Origin: Lysobacterales bacterium
GTDB taxonomy: Bacteria > Pseudomonadota > Gammaproteobacteria > Xanthomonadales > Xanthomonadaceae
Direction: 5' to 3'
Length of the DNA: 34,296 nucleotides
Assembly: GCA_020442465.1 (NCBI GenBank)
Contig: JAGRJY010000022.1
Span: forward strand, 1 to 34,296
Under the pieces are notes generated by a model. It saw nothing but the letters and a program-made list of their open reading frames with translations. It searched no databases and was not told where the DNA came from. The position numbers and the translations under genes are program-made. Below, in pieces: positions 19,670-26,328 of the stretch; the stretch's first letter is position 1; each line of letters begins with the position of its first letter.

Positions 19670-19789
19670 GTCTACGGACCCAGCGGGCAAACGAGGCAGG
19701 AAGGCTGGCCCAGGGCCGGCACGGAGGCGACGGCAGGACCGGCGCGACGAGGCTGCAGGAGTAGCCAGCAACTTGAACATCTGGTTTCG

Positions 19790-20716
19790 ATGACCGACTC
19801 AACCGAAGTGGCGAATCCATCCGCGCACGCAGCCGATGCGGCGCGGCAGGAGCAGATTCCGCTTGCCCTGATCCGCGGCGAGCCGGTGCTGGAAGTGCCG
19901 CGCGACCTGTACATCCCGCCGGATGCGCTGGCGGTGATCCTCGACGCGTTCGAGGGCCCGCTTGACCTGCTGCTGTACCTGATTCGCCGGCAGAATCTCG
20001 ACATTCTCGATATTCCGGTCGCCGAAATCACCCGACAGTACATCGAGTACATCGAGGTGATGCGCGACCTCCGGTTCGAACTGGCGGCCGAGTATCTGGT
20101 GATGGCGGCCATCCTTGCCGAGATCAAGTCCCGGCTGCTGTTGCCGCGACCGCCCCGCGAGGATGGTGAAGAAGAAGACCCGCGCGCCGATCTGGTGCGT
20201 CGGTTGCAGGAATACGAACGCTTCAAGAAGGCCGCCGAGGACCTGGACCAGCTGTCCCGGCTCGAGCGCGACACGTCGGTGGCGCACGCCCATGTGGAAG
20301 ACCGCCAGGCCGTCCGCGAGCCACCAGCGGTCGACCTCAAGGAAATGCTGCTGGCGCTGCGCGATGTACTGAAACGCGCGGAGCTGTTCAGCCACCATGC
20401 GATCAAGCGCGAGGCGCTGTCGGTACGCCAGCGCATGAGCGAAGTGCTGACCCGCCTGAGCGCCGACAGCTTCATCGTGTTCGCCCAGCTGTTCGACATC
20501 CGTGAGGGTCGGCTCGGCGTGGTGGTCACCTTCCTGTCGATTCTCGAGCTGGCCAAGGAGCAGTTGGTCGAGATCGTGCAGGAAGGACCCGGCGCATCCA
20601 TCTATGTGCGTTCGATGGTCCAGTCGAGCGAGGAAACAGAAGCATTGGAACCCGAGAATGCCCAAGCACCGGCGGCGTCTGACGATGCCGGCGCGACCAG
20701 CGAGAACGGAGCGTAA
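19790..20716 (+). CDS. scpA: segregation and condensation protein A (kleisin)
   Basis: The kleisin that bridges the Smc heads. In 308 residues it shows the N-terminal Smc-neck-binding helices (AFEGPLDLLLYLIRRQNLDI, followed by PVAEITRQYIEYI), the EYLVMAAILAEIKSRLLLP helix, an acidic middle, and a C-terminal winged helix (VVVTFLSILELAKEQLVEI). It carries N- and C-terminal extensions (about 40 residues each, Ala/Glu/Ser-rich) beyond the compact family core. The ribosome binding site is poor. Its TAA is directly followed by the GTG of scpB with no gap. Confidence 0.95.
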   Translation: MTDSTEVANPSAHAADAARQEQIPLALIRGEPVLEVPRDLYIPPDALAVILDAFEGPLDLLLYLIRRQNLDILDIPVAEITRQYIEYIEVMRDLRFELAAEYLVMAAILAEIKSRLLLPRPPREDGEEEDPRADLVRRLQEYERFKKAAEDLDQLSRLERDTSVAHAHVEDRQAVREPPAVDLKEMLLALRDVLKRAELFSHHAIKREALSVRQRMSEVLTRLSADSFIVFAQLFDIREGRLGVVVTFLSILELAKEQLVEIVQEGPGASIYVRSMVQSSEETEALEPENAQAPAASDDAGATSENGA

Positions 20717-21565
20717 GTGGAAGATTCATACATTCAGCGTGTCGTCGAGGCGGCCCTTCTGGCCTCCCCGGCCCCCCTGTCGGTGCAGCAGATGCAGTCG
20801 CTGTTCGGCGAGGAGAGCCCCGCACCGGCCGGCAGCATCGAGCGTGCACTGGAGCGGCTCGCCGAGCACAACGCCTCGCGCGGCGTGCAGCTGATCGAAG
20901 TGGCCAGCGGTTTCCGCTTCCAGGTCGCCGAGGACGTGCACGGGCACGTGGCGCGCCTGTGGGCCGAGCGGCCTGCGCGCTACTCGCGCGCGCTGCTGGA
21001 GACCCTGGCGCTGATCGCCTATCGACAGCCCATCACCCGCGGCGAGATCGAGCAGATTCGCGGCGTGGCAGTGAGCACCGGCATCATCAAGACGATGGAA
21101 GAGCGCGAGTGGATTCGCGTGGTCGGGCATCGCGACGTGCCGGGCAGGCCGGCCCTGTTCGGCACCACACGAGGTTTCCTCGACTACTTCGGCCTGCGCT
21201 CGCTCGACCAGCTGCCGCCGCTTTCCGAGCTGCAGGACATTCCCGAACTGGAACCCGAGCTGCCGCTCGAACCGATCGCCCTTCGCGCCGACACGCCGAA
21301 GCCGCAGACCGACGATGGCGATGCCGCAACGGCCGCAGCGGCGACGGATGACGTCGTGGAGAGCACCGCGTCGGTTGACGACCCGGCGCCCGACGATGCC
21401 CAGGACAGCGAAGAGCCGCGACGCATCGGCGGCACGGCCGCCGAAACCACAAGTGATGAAGACGAACCCACCCACCCGAACCCGGCCAATCGTCCGGACA
21501 TCGAATTGAACGACGCGACCACGCAGCGGACTGCGCCGTCGCCGTTGGAGCATGATCATGACTGA
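20717..21565 (+). CDS. scpB: segregation and condensation protein B
   Basis: The winged-helix subunit that binds ScpA in the Smc complex. The 282 residues start with GTG immediately after the scpA stop (TAAGTG), indicating translational coupling. Core features: VVEAALLASPAPLSVQQMQ, LLETLALIAYRQPITRGEIEQIRG, and GRPALFGTTRGFLDYFGLRSL with DQLPPL. From about residue 190 there is a long acidic, Ala/Asp/Thr-rich tail that looks disordered. The end overlaps the start of rluB by 8 bases. Confidence 0.95.
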   Translation: MEDSYIQRVVEAALLASPAPLSVQQMQSLFGEESPAPAGSIERALERLAEHNASRGVQLIEVASGFRFQVAEDVHGHVARLWAERPARYSRALLETLALIAYRQPITRGEIEQIRGVAVSTGIIKTMEEREWIRVVGHRDVPGRPALFGTTRGFLDYFGLRSLDQLPPLSELQDIPELEPELPLEPIALRADTPKPQTDDGDAATAAAATDDVVESTASVDDPAPDDAQDSEEPRRIGGTAAETTSDEDEPTHPNPANRPDIELNDATTQRTAPSPLEHDHD

Positions 21566-22928
21566 AACACCCCGCACCCGCCTCTCGCTCAAGCGCGAAG
21601 CCGCTCCCAAACTTGAAGAACGCCTGCACAAGGTGCTGGCCGAAGCCGGACTCGGTTCGCGCCGTTCGCTGGAAGAACGCATCGCGCAGGGCCAGGTTCG
21701 CGTCAACCAGGAAGTTGCGCAGGTCGGCTGCGTGGTGAAGAGCGGCGACCGCATCGACATCGACGGGCGCGGCTTCGTTGCCAGCGCACGGTCCGAGCCG
21801 CCGCGCATCCTCATCTATCACAAGCCCGAGGGTGAGCTCACCACGCGCGACGATCCGGAAGGCCGGCCGACGGTGTTCGAACACCTGCCGGTCATCAAGG
21901 GATCGCGCTGGATCGCCGTGGGCCGCCTCGACATCAACACCACCGGCCTGCTGCTGCTGACCACCGACGGCGAGCTGGCCAACGCGCTGATGCACCCGTC
22001 CCGCGAGGTGCTGCGCGAGTACGTCTGCCGCATCCACGGCGAGGTCGGCGATGAAGTGATGAAGCAATTGCAGCGCGGCGTGGAGCTCGAAGACGGCCCT
22101 GCCCGCTTCGACGGCATCGAGCGCATCGGATCCAGCGACAGCCACGCCTGGTTCAAGGTCACCCTCCATGAGGGACGCAACCGCGAAGTGCGCCGGCTCT
22201 GGGATGCGGTCGGATTCCAGGTCAGTCGCCTCAAGCGGGTGCGCTACGGCACCATCGAACTGCCCCGTCTGCTGCGTCGCGGCCAGCACCAGGAGCTGCC
22301 GCCGGAGCAGGTGGAAGAGATCCGCCAGACTTTGGAGCTGGCCCCTGTCTCGGCCTCGCTGACGCTGCAGCCGGTGATCGGCCAGCGACGCGCCAAGTCG
22401 AGCGAATACCGCCCTGCACCACGCGAGCAGAAAGCCTGGACGCAAGGCGGCTACGGCGACGAAGGCCGGGAGCTGCGCGCGTTCGACAACGTGCGCGAGG
22501 ATCGCCCGGGCAAGCCGCGCCGCGGCAAGCCGGGCAAGCCTCGTCGCGGCGGCGCCAACAAGGGACCGAAGCCGGCATCCGACAACTACGGCAACACGCT
22601 GACGGCCCCGGCAGGCCAGCCCCGCGGCCGCCAGGCCGGCAACAAGCGGCGTGGCGCCGCGCCGGGCTTCGAGAACCCGCAGGAATTCCGCAGCTGGTAC
22701 GTGCCGGATGGCGTGCACACCACCAGCCCGAATGCACGTCGACCGACCGCACGCGACGGTCGCCCGGCAGGCAAGCCCGGTGGACGCGCTGCCGGCCCGC
22801 GAGACGGCAGCGGACGTGGGCGCGGCGGACCGGGCGGCCCAGGCGGGCGCGGACCGGGATCGTCAGGTCCCGCACCAGGTGGGCGTGGTCCCGGCGGCCG
22901 CCGTGGCGGCCCGCGCGGCGATCGCTGA
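21558..22928 (+). CDS. rluB: 23S rRNA pseudouridine2605 synthase with long disordered RG-rich tail
   Basis: Makes pseudouridine in helix 80 of 23S rRNA (position 2605 in E. coli). An S4 RNA-binding domain (about residues 20-65, ERLHKVLAEAGLGSRRSLEE) precedes the RsuA/RluB-type catalytic domain with GRLDINTTGLLLLTTDGELA (catalytic Asp125) and EGRNREVRRLWDAVG. I chose the second ATG (21558) because GGAG lies 7 bases upstream; the first ATG at 21552 is only one base from it. After about residue 285 comes a tail of roughly 170 residues rich in Gly, Arg and Pro, with repeats of the type GKPRRGKPGKPRRG and a final poly-GGRGPGG stretch, probably disordered and RNA-binding. Start overlaps the scpB end. 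Confidence 0.94.
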   Translation: MTETPRTRLSLKREAAPKLEERLHKVLAEAGLGSRRSLEERIAQGQVRVNQEVAQVGCVVKSGDRIDIDGRGFVASARSEPPRILIYHKPEGELTTRDDPEGRPTVFEHLPVIKGSRWIAVGRLDINTTGLLLLTTDGELANALMHPSREVLREYVCRIHGEVGDEVMKQLQRGVELEDGPARFDGIERIGSSDSHAWFKVTLHEGRNREVRRLWDAVGFQVSRLKRVRYGTIELPRLLRRGQHQELPPEQVEEIRQTLELAPVSASLTLQPVIGQRRAKSSEYRPAPREQKAWTQGGYGDEGRELRAFDNVREDRPGKPRRGKPGKPRRGGANKGPKPASDNYGNTLTAPAGQPRGRQAGNKRRGAAPGFENPQEFRSWYVPDGVHTTSPNARRPTARDGRPAGKPGGRAAGPRDGSGRGRGGPGGPGGRGPGSSGPAPGGRGPGGRRGGPRGDR

Positions 22929-23232
22929 GGCGCAGCCGCCCTCGTCGCCAGCGTCGTCCTGATCGGACGCGCAGCCCCGCGCCGGCGTGACGCGCGCTGC
23001 GCCGTCGTCGCGGGTTCGCCGCAGTCATCAAGACCGCAGTCGAGATCTGTCCGGTCGCCAACTCGTCGCAACCGCCGACCGCGACGCCCGACACCAGGCA
23101 TCGTCATCACCGCCTTCGACGAGCCGGCAGCGGCCGCTCGACCCCACCAGGCATTCGCAACTCAACCGCTTCGCCAAAAGAATCGGGGCCCGAAGGCCCC
23201 GATTCAGCAACGCGTGCAGAAAGGCCCGAGTA
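22929..23232. other. 304 bp intergenic region between convergent rluB and the CsgG-like gene
   Basis: The two genes converge here. Apart from the hairpin terminator at 23176-23205 nothing was recognised; the open frames across it are compositional. No terminator with a T-run was seen for rluB on the plus strand. Confidence 0.6.
23176..23205 (-). terminator. rho-independent terminator of the CsgG-like gene
   Basis: A perfect 11-bp inverted repeat, GAATCGGGGCC / GGCCCCGATTC, with a TTCG tetraloop on the minus strand, is followed on that strand by TTTT (23176-23179). It begins 27 bases after the stop at 23233. Stem plus stable tetraloop plus short T-run make a convincing intrinsic terminator. 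Confidence 0.85.
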
Positions 23233-23943
23233 TCAGTCGAGCTTCAGCGCACCACGGCTGCTGTCGCGACGCTTCGCTTCCTTGGCGTCGTAGTCGGCCA
23301 TGCAGCTGTTCTGCTTGACCATCGCGCATTCCAGGTAGTCGGTGATCTCGACCAGCGCGGCGCGGATGGCCTTGCCGGCCGGCGTCTTGTTCTCGCTGGC
23401 AAGGTTGCCACCGAAGCCGCCGCGGTACAGGCCAACGCTGAGTCCGCCACCCTTGGCGCGACCTTCCACCGTGCGCACGAAATCCACTTCGCCGGTCTCC
23501 GCGTTGATGACGCGGATGTCGACAGCCAGATAGGCCTGATTCGACTTGCCGCCCAGTGACACCCCGCCGAAGCTGATACCGCCGCCGGTGCTCTTGGTGT
23601 TCTCTTCATACGCGGTGACCGTACCCGCCACCAGGTACTGCGCGCCGGTCAGCTGACCGATCCGCGCGCCGGTACCCGACTTCACCCGACCGGACGCGGC
23701 CAGGTTCTGCTCGGACAGGACCGATTCGAGCTTGGAACGCTCGACCACGCGGAACGCATTGGTCGCCGCCAGCTCGTTCGACAGCATGCTGGCCAGTTCC
23801 CAACCCACGCCGCCACGCCACCAGCCGGCTCCACTCTCGTTCTTGAATTCGATGACGCCCAGGACGGGCTTGTCGGCGGCAACCGCCGAAAACGACACAG
23901 CACCCAGCACGACCATGCCCAGACCCAACATCCACTGCTTCAT
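23233..23943 (-). CDS. exported CsgG/HfaB-like family protein
   Basis: A secreted or periplasmic protein of 236 residues. It has a Sec signal peptide (MKQWMLGLGMVVLGAVSFS, then AVA with cleavage before ADK) and no lipobox cysteine. The mature part has the CsgG-domain pattern: KPVLGVIEFKNESGAGWW, a helix GWELASMLSNELAATNAFRVVERSKLESVLSEQNL, then GARIGQLTGAQYLVAGTVTAYEE and a strand AYLAVDIRVINAETGEV. CsgG itself is an outer-membrane lipoprotein pore for curli; shorter relatives such as LpoB-type or HfaB-type proteins do other envelope jobs. No curli genes are nearby. Start ATG with GGGGAG seven bases upstream. It has its own terminator and lies 160 bp below the omega-amidase gene. Confidence 0.8.
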   Translation of the reverse strand: MKQWMLGLGMVVLGAVSFSAVAADKPVLGVIEFKNESGAGWWRGGVGWELASMLSNELAATNAFRVVERSKLESVLSEQNLAASGRVKSGTGARIGQLTGAQYLVAGTVTAYEENTKSTGGGISFGGVSLGGKSNQAYLAVDIRVINAETGEVDFVRTVEGRAKGGGLSVGLYRGGFGGNLASENKTPAGKAIRAALVEITDYLECAMVKQNSCMADYDAKEAKRRDSSRGALKLD

Positions 23944-24010
23944 TGCTTCACTCCCCGCTTGACGATATTGCTAAGAAGAAAGGACCCAGACGCCTATTGT
24001 GCGCCGGATC

Positions 24011-24034
24011 ACGCTTCTACGCACGCAGAAGCGT
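24011..24034 (-). other. 8-bp inverted repeat between the amidase and CsgG-like genes
   Basis: ACGCTTCT and AGAAGCGT flank an 8-base spacer. It lies downstream of the omega-amidase stop and about 70 bases upstream of the CsgG-like start. There is no T-run on the minus strand, so it is either a weak transcript-end hairpin or an operator-like site; I cannot tell which. Confidence 0.35.
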
Positions 24035-24103
24035 ACCGGACGCAGTGTCCATTCGGGCGGTTCAGCCGCGCGTGGGGATCGATTCCTGCATGTTGCAAGG
24101 CGT

Positions 24104-24925
24104 TCACAGCAGTTCGAAGCGATCCGCATCCCGGTGCGCGGGAAAGCGTTCGCGAAATCGCTGCAGCGACTCGCCGTCCAGACAGGTGGTGACCACCTGC
24201 TCCCCGGCGCCACATTCCACCAGCACCTCGCCGAGGTGATCCAGCGCCACACTGTCCCCGGCATAGGCCACGCCATTGCCATCCTCGCCGCACCGGTTCA
24301 CCCCGACGCAGCAGGCCAGGTTCTCGATGGCGCGCGCGCGCAGCAGGGTGCGCCAGGCGTTTCTGCGCGGCGCGGGCCAGTTCGCCACGAACACCAGGAG
24401 GTCGTACTCCAGCGTTTCGCCACGCGGCTGCTGCCGGATGAACACCGGAAACCGCAGGTCGTAGCAAACCAGCGGCAGCACCCGCCAGCCGCGGCACTCC
24501 ACGACCAGGCGATCGCGGCCGGCAGCATAGCGCTCGTGTTCGCCGGCCATGCGGAACAGGTGGCGCTTGTCGTAGCAGCTCAATGCGCCGTCGGGTTGCG
24601 CCCACAGCAGTCGGTTGAAAACACCGCGCTCGGTGCGGCACTGGATGCTGCCGGTGAGCGTCATGCCGGTGCTCTGGGCCAGCGACCGGAACCACGCCAC
24701 CGTTGGCCCGTCCATGTCCTCCGCCGAGCCCAGCGCCTCGTTGCTGAATCCGGAGGTGAACGTCTCCGGCAGCACGACCAGATCGCTGCGACCCGCAAGC
24801 GATTCGACCAGGGCGCCGTAGTAGGCGCGATTGGCCTGCGGGTCGTGCCAGCGGGTGTCGCCCTGAACCAGCGAAACGCGCAACGACGACGCGGGTAACG
24901 GGGCCGTGTGAGACGGGGCCGTCAC
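24104..24925 (-). CDS. yafV: omega-amidase (YafV-type carbon-nitrogen hydrolase)
   Basis: A nitrilase-superfamily amidase of 273 residues. The catalytic triad is visible: Glu54 (LPETFTSGF), Lys120 (YDKRHLF) and Cys154 (LVCYDLRFP). The segment FTSGFSNEALGSAE and the later ANWPAPRRNAWRTLLRARAIEN are typical of YafV/NIT2-like omega-amidases, which hydrolyse 2-oxoglutaramate to 2-oxoglutarate and ammonia. The GTG start (24923-24925) overlaps the aminotransferase TGA as GTGA, so the pair is translationally coupled. The product of a glutamine-using transaminase is this enzyme's substrate, which matches its neighbour. Confident in family, fairly confident in substrate. Confidence 0.88.
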   Translation of the reverse strand: MTAPSHTAPLPASSLRVSLVQGDTRWHDPQANRAYYGALVESLAGRSDLVVLPETFTSGFSNEALGSAEDMDGPTVAWFRSLAQSTGMTLTGSIQCRTERGVFNRLLWAQPDGALSCYDKRHLFRMAGEHERYAAGRDRLVVECRGWRVLPLVCYDLRFPVFIRQQPRGETLEYDLLVFVANWPAPRRNAWRTLLRARAIENLACCVGVNRCGEDGNGVAYAGDSVALDHLGEVLVECGAGEQVVTTCLDGESLQRFRERFPAHRDADRFELL

Positions 24926-26070
24926 AGGCGCTGCAGCCGAACCACGGCCGCCTCCAGCGTGGACGCGTCCTTGGCGAAGCACAGACGCGCGAGTCGCTGA
25001 CCGCGCGGCGGCTCGGCATAGAACGGCGACAGCGGAATGGCCGCGACACCGTGTTCGATGGTCAGCCAGCGGCAGAACGACGCGTCATCCAGATCGCTGA
25101 CGTCCGAATAGTCGACCAGCTGAAAGTATCCCCCGGGTACCGGAAGCGGACGCAGCCGGGTCGACTCGAGCAATCCGCGGAAGTGGTCGCGCTTGCTCCG
25201 ATAGAACTCGGGCAGGTCGAGGTGATGCTCCGGATGGTCGCGCATCATCTCGGCCACTGCGTACTGGGCCGGGGCGAAGCTGCAGAACGTGTTGTACTGG
25301 TGCACCTTGCGGAACTCGGCGCTGAGTGCGGCGGGTGCCACACAGTAGCCGAGCTTCCAGCCGGTGCAGTGGTAGGTCTTGCCGAAGCTGGAGATGACAA
25401 AGCTGCGACGCGCCAGATCCGGGTAGCGAAGCACCGACTCGTGCCGTGCCCCATCGAACACCATGTGCTCGTACACCTCGTCGGACAGCAGCCAGATGTC
25501 GTGCTCGTCGAGCAGCGCGTGCAGCGCGGCGATGTCGCGCTCGCCGAACACCGCACCCGACGGATTGTGCGGGGTGTTGACCATGAGCATGCGGGTACGC
25601 GACGTCACCGCGGCGCGAACGCGATCCCAGTCGACGGCAAAACTGTGCGGGTCGAGCGGCACATGCACCGCGCGGCCGCCGGCGAGATCGATCGCCGGCT
25701 CGTAGCAGTCATAGCAGGGGTCGAGCACGATCACGTCGTCGCCCGGGCACACCACGGCATGGATGGCGTCGAAGATCGCTTCGCTGCCGCCGGAGGTGAC
25801 CGTGACCGCATCGGCCGCACTGATCTCTGCGCCATAGCAGGCGCGGATCTTCTCGGCGATGGCCTCGCGCAGCGCCGGAATACCGCTCATCGGTGCGTAC
25901 TGGTTGCGCCCCTCGCGCATCGCCCGGTGCAGGGCATCGACCAGAAACTCCGGCACCGCGAAGTCGGGAAAGCCCTGACCGAGATTGATCGCCTGGTGTT
26001 CCAGCGCGAGCTGGGACATGACGGTGAAAATGGTGGTGCCGACTTTGGGCAGTTTGGTCGAGAGGTTCAT
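24922..26070 (-). CDS. methionine/glutamine-type aminotransferase (YbdL-like)
   Basis: A fold-type I PLP aminotransferase, class I/II, 382 residues. The N-terminal TTIFTVMSQLALEHQAINLGQGFPDF matches YbdL and kynurenine/glutamine transaminase K proteins. PLP-site residues: TPHNPSG (Asn169 region), LLSDEVYEH (Asp197, Tyr200), and SSFGKTYHCTGWKLGY (Lys231 forms the internal aldimine). I chose the ATG at 26068-26070 because the homologous part begins there; the open frame extends 42 codons further without similarity. Likely substrates are methionine or 2-oxo-4-methylthiobutyrate with glutamine. Together with the coupled omega-amidase this suggests the glutaminase II route that regenerates methionine from its ketoacid. 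Confidence 0.87.
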   Translation of the reverse strand: MNLSTKLPKVGTTIFTVMSQLALEHQAINLGQGFPDFAVPEFLVDALHRAMREGRNQYAPMSGIPALREAIAEKIRACYGAEISAADAVTVTSGGSEAIFDAIHAVVCPGDDVIVLDPCYDCYEPAIDLAGGRAVHVPLDPHSFAVDWDRVRAAVTSRTRMLMVNTPHNPSGAVFGERDIAALHALLDEHDIWLLSDEVYEHMVFDGARHESVLRYPDLARRSFVISSFGKTYHCTGWKLGYCVAPAALSAEFRKVHQYNTFCSFAPAQYAVAEMMRDHPEHHLDLPEFYRSKRDHFRGLLESTRLRPLPVPGGYFQLVDYSDVSDLDDASFCRWLTIEHGVAAIPLSPFYAEPPRGQRLARLCFAKDASTLEAAVVRLQRL

Positions 26071-26289
26071 GCCGATTCCGTGCGCGGGACAATCCTGCGG
26101 CGCGTCGTCACCGATACTGCAGCGGCGACGCGAGCCGGGCATGAAGTCTAGTCGCTTGTCGCGCGGATGGTGCATCGCGCCGGTCGCGTAGGGCACTTTC
26201 GACGCAGCCGCGCGGTGGGCCGATGCGGCGCGATGGTCGCCGCCGGCCCTGCACGCTCGGGCCGGCCGCCGCGCCGTTCGCGTGTGCGT

Positions 26290-26319
26290 CCGGCTGCGCC
26301 TACTGCGGCGCGCAGCCGG
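26290..26319 (-). terminator. possible transcript-end hairpin after the subtilase gene
   Basis: A 10-bp GC-rich inverted repeat (CCGGCTGCGC / GCGCAGCCGG, 10-base loop) lies 10 bases beyond the stop codon at 26329-26331. No T-run follows on the minus strand, so it is not a classical intrinsic terminator; it may protect the mRNA end. Confidence 0.35.
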
Positions 26320-26328
26320 CTCGCCGGG

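Noticed and set aside
19757..19793. AGGAG followed by a six-codon TTG frame ending in TGA that overlaps the scpA ATG, a possible leader peptide
   Set aside because: Too short to distinguish from chance, spacing of 11 bases is long, and no attenuator-type structure was seen.
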